A DNA stretch of 64,000 bases from Pontibacter oryzae (GTDB lineage: Bacteria; Bacteroidota; Bacteroidia; Cytophagales; Hymenobacteraceae). Every line of letters starts with the position of its first letter. The first letter of the stretch is position 1. Below are positions 9,384-18,960 of the stretch, one piece after another. The stretch covers positions 434,001 through 498,000 of the forward strand of contig NZ_QWGE01000002.1 in NCBI RefSeq assembly GCF_003576375.1, given 5' to 3'. Made by a program: the position numbers and the translations under genes. A model generated the notes under the pieces. That model saw only the letters and a list, made by a program, of their open reading frames with translations, was not told where the DNA came from and did no database searches.

Positions 9384-12287
9384 GTGCAGACTTTCCTGGA
9401 GCTTACCGCCAAGTATATTTACGAAAAGTATAAAGAGCATATTAGTGAGCTTTGTATCGTGCTTCCTTCTCGGCGTGCGAGCTTTTTTTTCAAAACCGCG
9501 CTGGCCCAGGCTGCCGATGAGGCCATCTGGTCGCCGGAGGTGCATGCCATGGAAGACTTTATTCGGAGCCTTTCCAAGACTGATGTACTGGAGCCGATAA
9601 ACCTGCAGCTGGAGTTGTTTGACCTGATGCGCGAGCAGGATCCAAAGCTGGATTTCGATAATTTCGTGACCTGGTCCGGAACGCTGCTGGAGGATTTTAG
9701 CCGCATCGATCAGAACCTGGTTGATACCGGTAAGTTGTTTGAGTATTTGGGCGAGGCGAAGGCGCTGGAGCGCTGGGATCCTAAATTTCTGGGCAAGGAG
9801 CTCTCTCCTACCCTTAAAAAATACTTCAGCCTCTGGGATAACATTGAGAAGACATACCATAACCTGCAAAAGCGCTTGCTGGCAAACAAGCAGGCTTACA
9901 CGGGTATGGCTTTCCGGAAGGTTGCCCGAAATATTGAGAATATTGCCAAAGAAACGGAGTGCCATCAATTTATCTTTATCGGACTCAACAGTCTGAGCCG
10001 CTCTGAGGAAAAAATTATCCGGACGCTGCTGAAGCACGAGAAAGCCGAAGTGCTCTTTGATTCGGATGATTTCTACATGGAGGAAAACAGCGCAAACAAA
10101 GCTGGCGGGTTTCTGCGTAGCTACAAATCTGGCTGGGGTTTACCCGAGTGGCGCTGGCAGCAAAACCTGCTGCTAACCGATGAGAAGGAAATAAACGTGA
10201 TTGGCGTGGCAAATGCCAGCATGCAGGGTAAGCTGGCGGGCCAACTGTTGCAGGAGATCAGGCAAACGTACAAACACAGCCAAACGGCTATTGTGTTGCC
10301 CGATGAAACGCTGCTACTTCCTGTGCTGCACTCCATACCCGATGATATTCCGACGTACAACGTTACCATGGGCCTTAGCTTTAAGGGCACACCACTGTAC
10401 AACCTCATCGACTTGCTGTTTGAGGTGCACCTAACCGGCGTTACGCAGTTACAGAACACAGGCTACAAAGTATACCAGTACCACCACCTGAGTGTTACCA
10501 AGTTGCTGACGCACCCTTTTATCCGAAGGTATGAACTCTACCTGAACGACCAAGCGGAGCAGGAGCAATTTCATGGCATGATCCAGAAAGTACTGGATAA
10601 GATGGTGAAGGAGAACCGCGTATTGGTTACTGCCCAGGAGTTGCTGGAGCTTAGCAACCATCACCCGCTCTTCGAGTCGCTATTCCGCACCTGGCGCGAC
10701 TGCGACGACATTATACTTGCCATGTATGAGCTGATCGAGCTGTTGCGCGAAGTATATACGCACGGGCGTAACAGCATCGAAACAGAGTATCTCTACATTT
10801 TCTATACTTTAGTAAAGCGCCTCGATACGATCTTCGATTGCCGGGAGCATAAGATTTCGGTGCGCAGCTTCCGTAAGTTTTTGTACGAGCTGATCTCACA
10901 GACGCGCCTGCCGTTTAGTGGCGAGCCAATCTCTGAGGTACAGATCATGGGTATGCTGGAAACGCGCGCCCTCGATTTTGAGAACCTGATCATACTTTCG
11001 GTGAACGAGAATGTGCTGCCTGCACCCAAGCGGCAGGAGTCGCTGATGCCGTATGATGTGCTGCGCGAATTTGGCCTGCCCACTTACGCAGAAACTGAAG
11101 GCACCATGGCGTACAACTTTTACCGCTTGCTCCAACGCGCAAAGCGCATAAACCTGCTGTATGTATTGCCTTCTGATACGTATGGATCCGGCGAAAAAAG
11201 CCGGTTTATACTTCAGCTCCAAAACGACCTGGCTTTACGCAACCCGGGCATCACCTTCCGCGACCTGACCGCTGCTGTGGAACAACAGGAGACCCGCAAG
11301 TATGAGCAGGACATCCTGATAGCTAAGACACCAGAAACTATTGCCCAGTTGCGTGCCGAGCTGGAGCGCGGCCTCTACCCTTCCCATTTCAACATGTATG
11401 TTAACTGTTCGCTGCAGTATTACTTCACGCGCATTGCCAAAATGCAGGAGATGGATGAGGTGGAAGAGCAATTGGGCGCTGATCAATTTGGCACCATTGT
11501 GCACCAGGTATTAGAGGATTTCTTCAGGCCGCACGAGCAATCCGGCGAGCCAATACAGGCGCACCATGTGGAGCAAATGCTGCAAGCCTTGCCTGAAAAA
11601 GTGAAGGCTGAGTTTAGCAAGGTTACACTGGGTGCTAAACCGGAGCGCGGCATGAACTACTTGCTCTATAAAGTAGCCGTGGAAGTGCTGGATAAGTACC
11701 TGCAAAACCTCAAACGCTCCGATGAACTGCCGCTATATGTGCTACGCCTGGAAGAAACTTTATCGGCTACGCTTCCGGTGCAGGTTGGCGATGAAACCAT
11801 ACATGTGCGCGTGGCAGGAAAAGCTGACCGTATCGATTTGACAGGCCATGAGCTACGCGTGATCGATTACAAAACAGGGAAAGTAGAGCAAAACCAACTG
11901 CGCGTGAAAGCCGAGGATTTGGAGCTGCATTTCCTGACGGATACGAAGTATGCCAAGGCGCGGCAGTTGTGGCTATATGAGTATGTTTTGCTGCGCACGC
12001 TGCAGCAAGAGCCGCAAAAAATTCTGCGCAATGCCCAACATGTGCTATTGCAAAGTATAAATGCAAAGTCAGGTATACTTTCTTTCAGGAACCTGGATGC
12101 GGGCGTGCTTCCTTCGGATCTTAATTTTCGAGCCACGGATGGGGCGGAGCCAGACTTCATGCTAAAATCAGAAGAACTACTAAGCACGTTCGTAAACCGC
12201 ATGCTGGACCCAGAAGAGCCCATCCGCAAAACCAAGGACTTAGATGTGTGCCAGTGGTGCGCCTATCGGGGTATCTGCGCCAGGTAA
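9384..12287 (+). CDS. AddB-like PD-(D/E)XK nuclease, about 967 aa
   Basis: The second nuclease subunit of an AddAB-like end-resection complex. The N-terminal helicase-like region has the family opening (CIVLPSRRASFFFK) without a Walker A lysine. The C-terminal nuclease shows GKADRID followed by VIDYKTGK, the PD-(D/E)XK core. A Cys near the start of the nuclease domain (MYVNCSLQYYF) plus three at the very end (CQWCAYRGIC) match the four-Cys iron-sulphur arrangement of AddB-type nucleases. I place the start at GTG 9384, just before the conserved FLELTAKYIYEKY; TTG 9378 and TTG 9330 are alternatives. No clear Shine-Dalgarno sequence decides among them. Confidence 0.9.
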   Translation: MQTFLELTAKYIYEKYKEHISELCIVLPSRRASFFFKTALAQAADEAIWSPEVHAMEDFIRSLSKTDVLEPINLQLELFDLMREQDPKLDFDNFVTWSGTLLEDFSRIDQNLVDTGKLFEYLGEAKALERWDPKFLGKELSPTLKKYFSLWDNIEKTYHNLQKRLLANKQAYTGMAFRKVARNIENIAKETECHQFIFIGLNSLSRSEEKIIRTLLKHEKAEVLFDSDDFYMEENSANKAGGFLRSYKSGWGLPEWRWQQNLLLTDEKEINVIGVANASMQGKLAGQLLQEIRQTYKHSQTAIVLPDETLLLPVLHSIPDDIPTYNVTMGLSFKGTPLYNLIDLLFEVHLTGVTQLQNTGYKVYQYHHLSVTKLLTHPFIRRYELYLNDQAEQEQFHGMIQKVLDKMVKENRVLVTAQELLELSNHHPLFESLFRTWRDCDDIILAMYELIELLREVYTHGRNSIETEYLYIFYTLVKRLDTIFDCREHKISVRSFRKFLYELISQTRLPFSGEPISEVQIMGMLETRALDFENLIILSVNENVLPAPKRQESLMPYDVLREFGLPTYAETEGTMAYNFYRLLQRAKRINLLYVLPSDTYGSGEKSRFILQLQNDLALRNPGITFRDLTAAVEQQETRKYEQDILIAKTPETIAQLRAELERGLYPSHFNMYVNCSLQYYFTRIAKMQEMDEVEEQLGADQFGTIVHQVLEDFFRPHEQSGEPIQAHHVEQMLQALPEKVKAEFSKVTLGAKPERGMNYLLYKVAVEVLDKYLQNLKRSDELPLYVLRLEETLSATLPVQVGDETIHVRVAGKADRIDLTGHELRVIDYKTGKVEQNQLRVKAEDLELHFLTDTKYAKARQLWLYEYVLLRTLQQEPQKILRNAQHVLLQSINAKSGILSFRNLDAGVLPSDLNFRATDGAEPDFMLKSEELLSTFVNRMLDPEEPIRKTKDLDVCQWCAYRGICAR

Positions 12288-12393
12288 TTTTAAAAGGGTT
12301 GATTTAGAGCGGTTTATTCGTATATTTAGTCAGGTGCATGCAACGTAAGCAGCAAAGTATGGCTCTTGATAACATACCCAATCCTGAAACCCT

Positions 12394-13005
12394 ATGAATA
12401 ACAAAATTACACTTGCCCTAGCACTGCTGTTACTTGTATTTGTTTCTATAAGCTGCCAGAAAGATGAGGACGGGGAACCTGAGGAGCAGTTAATGCCGCT
12501 GCAGGTTGGTAATGAGTGGGTATACGACCTCACCGATTTTGATAACGCCGGCAACGTTTTAAACAAAAACCGAATTTACCGAGCAGTGTCCAAAGACACG
12601 CTGATTAACCGCGCAACTTACTATGTTTTAAACGATAGAACCATTGTCCGGAACACCCGTGAGGGTTATGTATACTATAGCATTGCCGGCAACATGGATG
12701 TGATACTTTACCAGAGTGCCTCCTACGGAGGGATTGGCTACGGTTATCAATACCCGAACTATCTCTTGTATGTGCTAACTTCCAGAAGCACGGAGCAAGC
12801 GCCTATTGTTGGCTCGGTCTTTAATTTATCAGGTTACGCCTTCGAGATAAAGCGAGAGTATCAGCAAACGAATTCCTCTACCATTACTACTATCCAGAAA
12901 GACTATGTTGCGCCGGGCGTTGGGCTGGTGCGCTCCGATACCTACTACGGCGACTCTAACGTGCTGATGCGCAGGCAGGAATTGGTAAGTTATCAACTGC
13001 GATAA
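12394..13005 (+). CDS. Predicted lipoprotein of unknown function, 203 aa
   Basis: An envelope lipoprotein by its N-terminus: a short charged start, a leucine-rich hydrophobic segment and a lipobox ending SISC at Cys21, followed by an acidic stretch (QKDEDGEPEE). The rest looks like a beta-rich domain starting with PLQVGNEWVYDL, a phrase common in Bacteroidota lipoproteins of unknown function. There are no catalytic motifs. It starts 106 bases after the AddB-like gene and is followed by a broken gene. ATG 12394 gives the only complete signal peptide. Confidence 0.85.
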   Translation: MNNKITLALALLLLVFVSISCQKDEDGEPEEQLMPLQVGNEWVYDLTDFDNAGNVLNKNRIYRAVSKDTLINRATYYVLNDRTIVRNTREGYVYYSIAGNMDVILYQSASYGGIGYGYQYPNYLLYVLTSRSTEQAPIVGSVFNLSGYAFEIKREYQQTNSSTITTIQKDYVAPGVGLVRSDTYYGDSNVLMRRQELVSYQLR

Positions 13006-13083
13006 CCTCAAAGCAAAGCGCATATGCTAACGTTTAGGTGGTTTCGTACGTCCGTAGGCATCAATGTAAACTAACCATATCAT

Positions 13084-13587
13084 ATGTAACAAACTTTTAT
13101 ACTTTTTCTCTTTCTTTTACTTTGTTGCCCTCCCCTACTTTTTGCACAAGCCAATTTCCAACCTGGCTATGTCGTAAATCTCACAGGCGATACGCTGACT
13201 GGTTACATTGACTATCAAGAGTGGCTTCAAAATCCTGATGTCGTTGCTTTTAAAGCAGATTTATTGACAAGCGGAAATAGCACCTTTACAGTTAAAAAAT
13301 TGCTTGTGCATTGAAATTACAGGTATGGAGGCTTACCGGCGTTATGTAGGTCTGGTGAGCATGAACCCAGTTGATATTAGCCGTTTGCCGATAACCAGTC
13401 AGCCTGAGGTTGTAACTGATACAGTTTTCCTGATGCAGGTTGCCACTGGCCCAATCATAAGTCTGTATAAGTACACTGATGCAGTGTTTACCTCGGCTAC
13501 ACACTATCACTCAAACCGGGGCTGAATAAAGATGTGGTGTTAAACGCTGCGCAAATAGGCTTTAATTACCTATTTAACAAACAATAA
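13084..13587 (+). pseudogene. Broken gene for a secreted Bacteroidota protein of unknown function
   Basis: Remains of a secreted protein are spread over the reading frames. ATG 13084 is followed at once by TAA (13087-13089). Beyond it the same frame gives a full signal peptide (QTFILFLFLLLCC...LLFAQ) and a start typical of a Bacteroidota family I know only as hypothetical (GYVVNLTGDTLTGYIDY). The frame is lost near an A6 run (13294-13299) and resumes shifted (EITGMEAYRRYVG). A third segment (SLKPGLNKDVVLNAAQIGF) ends at TAA 13587 with a barrel-like last strand. The gap between segments two and three implies an internal deletion, as family members are much longer. Family placement is from memory. 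Confidence 0.75.
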
Positions 13588-13607
13588 ATTCTTGGTGCAT
13601 CCGTAAA

Positions 13608-13646
13608 ACAGAAAGCGCAGGTTATTTGGCCTGCGCTTTCTGTTTA
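13608..13646 (+). terminator. Intrinsic terminator with a 14-bp perfect stem
   Basis: 13608-13621 pairs perfectly with 13630-13643 around an 8-base loop. It sits just after the broken gene and probably survives from its transcript, or ends the lipoprotein transcript from 12394. Confidence 0.75.
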
Positions 13647-13668
13647 TACTTACAGTTAAATAAACCAC

Positions 13669-13890
13669 TCATTTAAGATCGGCATCTATTACTTTGTAAT
13701 AAAAGGCTGTAGCGGCTGCCCGTTTTGGCTGGGCTGTATCCAATTGTATCTGCTCATTCCTATTATAGAAAGTATACAGCATTGCAGCATTTTCTTTTAG
13801 GCACTTTCTGCTTGGCAGTTGGTGCAATGCTGGTGTTCTGTATCAGCAGCCAGAGCCTGTTGCATCTGTAACTATTCATTTTCTCGTACG
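13669..13890 (-). pseudogene. Possible eroded gene fragment on the minus strand
   Basis: Read on the minus strand, the segment from 13842 to a TGA at 13669 stays open and gives protein-like sequence ending FYYKVIDADLK. Just upstream a different frame reads QALAADTEHQHCTNCQAE before stopping. The two pieces could be halves of one small gene joined by a lost frame. There is no clear start codon and I do not recognise the product. Chance is a real alternative at this length. Confidence 0.3.
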
Positions 13891-13968
13891 TTGCTAGTTA
13901 AAAATTAAAGTTGCTTAATATTGATGGGTTTACAATCAGGTTGTTAAGTTACCCAAACTTAGATTCTC

Positions 13969-15420
13969 ATGACTAAACATACTTCTATTGCATTAGCGAC
14001 GGCCGTGTTGCTAATGTTTAATTCTTGTGCCACCAACCCAGTTACTGGCAAAAAGGACTTAGTGCTGATGTCGGAAGAGCAGGAAATCGCGCTTGGCAAG
14101 CAATCAGACCCGGCTGTGCTTGCACAATTTGGCCTTTACGATAATCAGCAGCTACAGAAGTTCATACAAACGAAAGGCGAAGCGATGGCTGCAGTTTCGC
14201 ACCGCAGCAACCTGAATTATCAGTTCAGAATTGTAGACTCGCCGGTGGTTAATGCATTTGCCCTGCCTGGTGGGTATATTTACTTTACAAGAGGCATTTT
14301 AGCGCACTTCAATAACGAGGCACAGTTCGCGGGCGTGTTAGGCCACGAAATTGGGCACGTTGCGGCGCGCCATTCTGTGCAGCAGCAGACCAAGGCAACG
14401 CTAGCTCAAGTTGGCTTAATTGCGGGCATGATTATATCGCCGGAGTTTGCGCAGTTCGGAGATGCAGCCTCTCAGGGGCTGGGTTTGTTATTCCTAAAGT
14501 TTGGCCGGGACGACGAGCGCGAGTCAGATCGGCTTGGTGTTGAGTATTCTTCTAAAATAGGCTATGACGCCGAAGAAATGGCAGACTTTTTTCTGACGCT
14601 TAACCGGTTGCAATCTCAAAACGGGCAAAGCATTCCAGATTTTATGTCTACGCACCCAAACCCAGCCGACCGTTACGAAACCGTAAATCAGCTTGCCTTC
14701 GATTGGAAAAAGAAACTGAACCTGACAGTGGCAGATATTAACCGTAACAGCTATCTTAAGCTAATCGACGGGTTAGTTTATGGCGAAGATCCGCGACAAG
14801 GTTTTGTAGAGAACAACTCTTTTTACCATCCAGAGCTAAAGTTTAAGTTTCCGATACCAGCCAACTGGCAACATCAGAACTCGCCGATACAATTCCAGAT
14901 GGCTCCCAAAGATGGCAAAGCGATTATGAACCTAACATTAGCCCCTGGTGAAACTCTAGAAGCTGCCGCGCAGCAAACCCTAAAGCAATATAGTCTGCAA
15001 GTAGTTGATTCTAAAAGCACCACTGTAAACGGCCTGCCTGCACTGGCAGTAATTGCTGACCAGCAACAGCAAGCGCAGCAACAACAAACACAAGTTATCC
15101 GAACACTTACTTATTTCATAAAGTATGGCGGAAACATATACAGCATTATGGGTATTTCAACGGCTAACGACTTTAACAACTACTTACAGTCATTCACAAA
15201 TACCATGGAAAACTTTAGTGTACTCACCGAGCCCGATAAGCTGAACAGGCAACCTGAGCGCATTAAGGTTGAAACAGTGAGCCAGGCCGCTACCCTAAGC
15301 CAGATTTTCCAGCGTAACAACATCAAGGAAGACCGCATGCAGGAACTGGCTATACTCAACGGCATGGAGCTGAGTGACCGCGTAGAAAAAGGAACCATGA
15401 TTAAGCTGTTTTCAAAATAA
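13969..15420 (+). CDS. M48-family zinc metalloprotease lipoprotein, 483 aa
   Basis: A membrane-anchored protease of the BepA/LoiP type, probably involved in quality control of outer-membrane proteins. The N-terminus has a lipobox (MFNSC) and the typical CATNPVTGKKDLVLMSEEQE sequence. The zinc site HEIGH is at residues 126-130, with the third ligand near Glu185 (DERESDRLG). A conserved strand for substrate binding precedes it (NAFALPGGYIYFTRGIL). The C-terminal third continues past the protease domain and ends in a LysM-like segment (ATLSQIF...AILNGMELSDRVEKG). Such tails are common in Bacteroidota members. No operon partner is evident. Confidence 0.93.
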   Translation: MTKHTSIALATAVLLMFNSCATNPVTGKKDLVLMSEEQEIALGKQSDPAVLAQFGLYDNQQLQKFIQTKGEAMAAVSHRSNLNYQFRIVDSPVVNAFALPGGYIYFTRGILAHFNNEAQFAGVLGHEIGHVAARHSVQQQTKATLAQVGLIAGMIISPEFAQFGDAASQGLGLLFLKFGRDDERESDRLGVEYSSKIGYDAEEMADFFLTLNRLQSQNGQSIPDFMSTHPNPADRYETVNQLAFDWKKKLNLTVADINRNSYLKLIDGLVYGEDPRQGFVENNSFYHPELKFKFPIPANWQHQNSPIQFQMAPKDGKAIMNLTLAPGETLEAAAQQTLKQYSLQVVDSKSTTVNGLPALAVIADQQQQAQQQQTQVIRTLTYFIKYGGNIYSIMGISTANDFNNYLQSFTNTMENFSVLTEPDKLNRQPERIKVETVSQAATLSQIFQRNNIKEDRMQELAILNGMELSDRVEKGTMIKLFSK

Positions 15421-15562
15421 GCAAGTATGCTAAAATAGCCACGCTCGCTTGTTATTATTGGATAGTTGGATCATTAGAACCGTATTTTTCAATGCTTCCT
15501 TTCTGATTTTCTTTTATCCCTCCCAATTTTTTTATACTATCGCTTTGTAAGCGTTGAGCGGG

Positions 15563-16606
15563 ATGATAACATTTAAAGATTTGCGTACATATTTACTATT
15601 ATTACTCCTTTGGCTGGGCATTGCTGATTTGCATGCCCAAAATTATCCCAAGGTAATTGCTAAAACTGGCGATGGTGTCTATGTGTTATTGCGCCGGCAT
15701 GGCCTTGACCCTACTGCGCACTTTAAAGCATTCGTAGACCTGAATAAAAAGAACATTGGCGAAGGCAATAGCCTGTATGCTGGCCGCGCCTATCTGTTGC
15801 CCTTAGCAAACCCTGCTGCCTCTGATGCTCCTGGGGCAGCCAAGAAAACTACAAGTGCCAGTGTATTGGAGGTGCCCCTCTTTGGGAAAGATTACGAGCG
15901 GGTTAAAATTATTGATCGCAAATTGCAGGGTGCGGTATATTACCTGATGGCGGGTCATAGCGGTCCTGATCCCGGTGCAGTAGGTAAGTATGGCCCATAC
16001 ATGCTGAGCGAGGATGAGTACGCTTACGACGTTACGATCCGGTTAGCGCGAAGGCTGATGGAACATAGCGCTACGGTATACATGATCATCCAGGACCCGG
16101 ACGATGGCATCCGGGATCAGACAATACTCAAAATGGACCGGGATGAGGTGAGCTATTCCGGCAAGCCTATTCCCTATGATCATAAACTGCGCCTCCGCCA
16201 GCGGGTAAATGAAGTTAATACACTTTATAAAAAGCATACCGGGGCTTATCAGCGTATGCTCTCAGTGCACGTAGACAGCCGAAGCAAGGGGCAGAACATT
16301 GATGTATTTTTCTACCACCATGAAAACAGCCCTTCGGGATTGGCCTTAGCTGAAAGTATACATAAGGTATTTACAAGTAAGTACCAACGGTATCAGCCTA
16401 ACCGCGATTACTTCGGGAGTGTTTCGCCGCGCAGCAGTTTGTATGTGGTTAAGTATAGTCACCCGCCCACTGTTTTCGTAGAGCTCGGAAACATACGTAG
16501 CGAGAAGGACCAACGCCGATTCGTTACACCTAATAACAGACAGGCGCTTGCCAACTGGATTTGCGATGGAATTTTAGCTGATTATGCAAGCCATAAAGAC
16601 AAATAA
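15563..16606 (+). CDS. N-acetylmuramoyl-L-alanine amidase (Amidase_3), about 347 aa
   Basis: A secreted peptidoglycan amidase that cuts stem peptides from glycan chains. It has a hydrophobic signal segment ending DLHAQ, then a LysM-like N-terminal part (GDGVYVLLRRHG...LNKKNI). The Amidase_3 zinc site is visible: His in AGHSGPDPGA, Glu in SEDEYAYDV, His in SVHVDSR and the catalytic Glu in VFVELGNIR. The first loop is longer than in E. coli AmiC, as is usual in Bacteroidota. I choose ATG 15563 over TTG 15554. A terminator hairpin follows at 16635. Confidence 0.9.
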   Translation: MITFKDLRTYLLLLLLWLGIADLHAQNYPKVIAKTGDGVYVLLRRHGLDPTAHFKAFVDLNKKNIGEGNSLYAGRAYLLPLANPAASDAPGAAKKTTSASVLEVPLFGKDYERVKIIDRKLQGAVYYLMAGHSGPDPGAVGKYGPYMLSEDEYAYDVTIRLARRLMEHSATVYMIIQDPDDGIRDQTILKMDRDEVSYSGKPIPYDHKLRLRQRVNEVNTLYKKHTGAYQRMLSVHVDSRSKGQNIDVFFYHHENSPSGLALAESIHKVFTSKYQRYQPNRDYFGSVSPRSSLYVVKYSHPPTVFVELGNIRSEKDQRRFVTPNNRQALANWICDGILADYASHKDK

Positions 16607-16634
16607 TTGAGACATTCTAGTGCTTTAATTAGAT

Positions 16635-16674
16635 AAGCCCTTTTAACACACATAGTGTTGAAGGGGCTTTTTTA
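16635..16674 (+). terminator. Intrinsic terminator after the amidase gene
   Basis: A 15-bp stem (16635-16649 with 16655-16669, two wobble pairs) and a 5-base loop are followed by a T run. Confidence 0.75.
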
Positions 16675-16885
16675 ATGTACTTACAACTGAATATAAACCC
16701 ATTTAACGATTGCAAGTTGTGATTGAGTGCAATGTTATCCACTTGCCTTTTTAAGATAAATACATCTGCAAATCAGTGGTTTACCATGTTTTTAAACTAG
16801 CAGTATGTGGGATCGTTTAGTATAAGGTAATGGTTTATGCCAAAGTAGTGCAATAACCAATAGTGGATTTAAATGAGCAAGGTCT

Positions 16886-17491
16886 ATGAAAAGATTTACA
16901 GTAATTACATGCCTGCTGGCCATAATCAGTTTTACCGCAACAGCACAGATAGAGGAGCAATTTAGGCAGCGAGGGCCGCAAACAACCGCGGCTGTGGCCT
17001 ACGATGCCGTAAAAAAAGGCAACTGGATTGTTGGCGCTAACATAGCTGACATCGGTTTTAATTTTGATTCAGATTTTTTTACCCTCAATCTTAATCCGCG
17101 CTTTGGCTACTTTGTCAGCGATAATGCTGCCTTGGGCGCGGAGCTACAACTTGGGCTGGATATATATAATGGCGGCGAGACTTTTCGGTATGGTGTTACT
17201 CCGTTTGCGCGTTACTATTTTCCGGAGGGAGCCGCCCCTACACACCGCTGGTTTGGAGAGGCGCTGGTTGGCATTGGCGGCAGCTCCGAAGAGGACAGCG
17301 AGGGCGATAAAGTATTCTCTGGTGTATTCGGGCTGCGGGCAGGCTATGCGCATTTTGTTGCATCAAACGTAGCTCTTGAAGGTATATTGGGTTATACACA
17401 AACCAGTTCCGATATATCCGTTGGTAATGGCTCATCAGGGCTTAACCTGGCATTTGGCCTGCAAGTATACCTCCCGGGGCGTAACCAATAA
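16886..17491 (+). CDS. Small outer-membrane beta-barrel protein, 201 aa
   Basis: A secreted protein with a signal peptide ending ATAQ and alternating polar/hydrophobic strands rich in Gly and aromatic residues (NPRFGYFVSDNAALGAELQLG, GVTPFARYYFP), typical of 8-stranded OmpX/OmpW-like barrels. The last segment (GLNLAFGLQVYLPG) resembles a barrel-closing strand. There are no enzymatic motifs. It is convergent with the phosphodiesterase gene, with stops only 18 bases apart. A structural or adhesion role is inferred only from the fold. Confidence 0.82.
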   Translation: MKRFTVITCLLAIISFTATAQIEEQFRQRGPQTTAAVAYDAVKKGNWIVGANIADIGFNFDSDFFTLNLNPRFGYFVSDNAALGAELQLGLDIYNGGETFRYGVTPFARYYFPEGAAPTHRWFGEALVGIGGSSEEDSEGDKVFSGVFGLRAGYAHFVASNVALEGILGYTQTSSDISVGNGSSGLNLAFGLQVYLPGRNQ

Positions 17492-17509
17492 ACAGTAGTA
17501 AGCGCCTTT

Positions 17510-18772
17510 TTACTTCAGGATCTGTTTGGCAACGTGATTGTTCCCATCAATCTTATGCGTGTACTTTAACCCGAGTATTTTGGCCACGATAGCGTATACC
17601 TGTATGTTTTTAAATGAAGCCACCTCCATACCTTCTTTAAAAGCGGGGCCCCAGGCATAGAATGTTGTATGCATATCTTTCACTACATCCGGGTCGAAAC
17701 CATGATTGCCAGGTGCTGGCTTACGCTTTGAGAAATTAAAAACGGTAGGAGCATCGGTTAATAAAAGTATGTCTCCCACACGCTTGTAGTCATCATCCTT
17801 TTTGCCGTAGTGTAAACGGCGGGGCATGTTTTTGCGGGTATAAACCTTGTACTTGCCGTCTGCTTCTTTCTTCAGCTTACGGTAAGTTGGTTTAATGGCA
17901 TTTTTATCCTTGGCATGCAATTCCACAATCATTCCATCCCCAGAAACCATAAACTTAGCTGTATCTATGGCTGCTGGCATGGGCAGGTAATTTTGTTGGT
18001 CGATATTCGCCATGCCGTGATCTGAAACAAATATGTAGTTTACGGGCAATCCAGTCTTGGCAACGGCATCCGTCAGTTGCTTAATCTGTTTGTCCAGCTG
18101 CAGCACGGCTTTCTCGGTTTGGGGCGCGTCTGGGCCGTAAGTATGACCTGCATGATCAACATCAGAAACGTAAAACGTAATGAGGTGCGGCCGCTCTGCC
18201 TCAGGTAGTTTCAACCATTCCACCACTGTCTTGATACGCTGCTCTAACGGAATTTTTTCGCTGTAAGTATACCAGTAAGTTGGTCGGATACCCTGTATCG
18301 GCGCCTCTGAACCTACCCAGTAATAGCTCGCGGAAAGCATCTTGTTCTGCTCAGCCAGCACCCACAATGGCACGCCGCCATACCAGCTACCGTCCTCTAC
18401 TTTCTCTCGATCACGGATAGTATAGTGGTCTTTTCGTTGCGGGTCGTAAAAGTAGTTATTTATTAAACCATGCGTGGCCGGGTACATGCCTGTAACCAAA
18501 GAATAATGGTTCGGGAAAGTTTTCGATGGAAACGATGGGATCATTGATGCTGCCGCTACACCCTGCGCACGCAAAGCCTGGAGATTTTTAGCCTGAAATT
18601 TGTCGGCGTAATCATAGCGGAAACCATCAGCGGAAATCATGATCACATAAGGTTTCTTTAACTGCGAGTCGCTGTTGCGCCGGCCTTGCTCTATATGCTG
18701 AAGGCTATCCGGTTGCGCTACCGCAACAGAAGCCAGAAAGAGCGCTAGAAATATTAGTTTGATGCGGATCAT
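17510..18772 (-). CDS. Ectonucleotide pyrophosphatase/phosphodiesterase-type protein (alkaline phosphatase superfamily), 420 aa
   Basis: A secreted phosphodiesterase of the NPP type that hydrolyses nucleotide or lipid phosphodiesters with two zinc ions. A signal peptide (LFLASVAVAQ) is followed by the first metal site (MISADGFRYDY), the nucleophile Thr in SKTFPNHYSLVTG, the second site (SDVDHAGHTYGPD) and SDHGM, with a late His in GNHGFDP. All expected ligands are present and the length is standard. It reads minus, convergent with the barrel gene and divergent from the M1 peptidase gene. The substrate cannot be deduced. Confidence 0.93.
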   Translation of the reverse strand: MIRIKLIFLALFLASVAVAQPDSLQHIEQGRRNSDSQLKKPYVIMISADGFRYDYADKFQAKNLQALRAQGVAAASMIPSFPSKTFPNHYSLVTGMYPATHGLINNYFYDPQRKDHYTIRDREKVEDGSWYGGVPLWVLAEQNKMLSASYYWVGSEAPIQGIRPTYWYTYSEKIPLEQRIKTVVEWLKLPEAERPHLITFYVSDVDHAGHTYGPDAPQTEKAVLQLDKQIKQLTDAVAKTGLPVNYIFVSDHGMANIDQQNYLPMPAAIDTAKFMVSGDGMIVELHAKDKNAIKPTYRKLKKEADGKYKVYTRKNMPRRLHYGKKDDDYKRVGDILLLTDAPTVFNFSKRKPAPGNHGFDPDVVKDMHTTFYAWGPAFKEGMEVASFKNIQVYAIVAKILGLKYTHKIDGNNHVAKQILK

Positions 18773-18933
18773 GCCGCTAAGTTAATCTGCTTTCTACTAA
18801 TACCACATACTTATAGTTTATTTAAATGTTAAACCATTGGTTACTGTTTTTAAGCGAGGTATGAGTAGCGGCCAGTAATAGGTTTAGTTTATAAGCCATC
18901 TAAGCATGCTGCGCTGCAAATGTATAAAAATGC

Positions 18934-18941
18934 TAGCTTTG
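18934..18941 (+). promoter_or_regulatory. Candidate -7 box (TAGCTTTG) for the M1 peptidase gene
   Basis: TAGCTTTG fits TAnnTTTG and lies 19 bases before ATG 18961, leaving a leader of about 13 bases. No clear -33 box is seen. Confidence 0.4.
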
Positions 18942-18960
18942 CACTTTAATAAAGCTAGAT

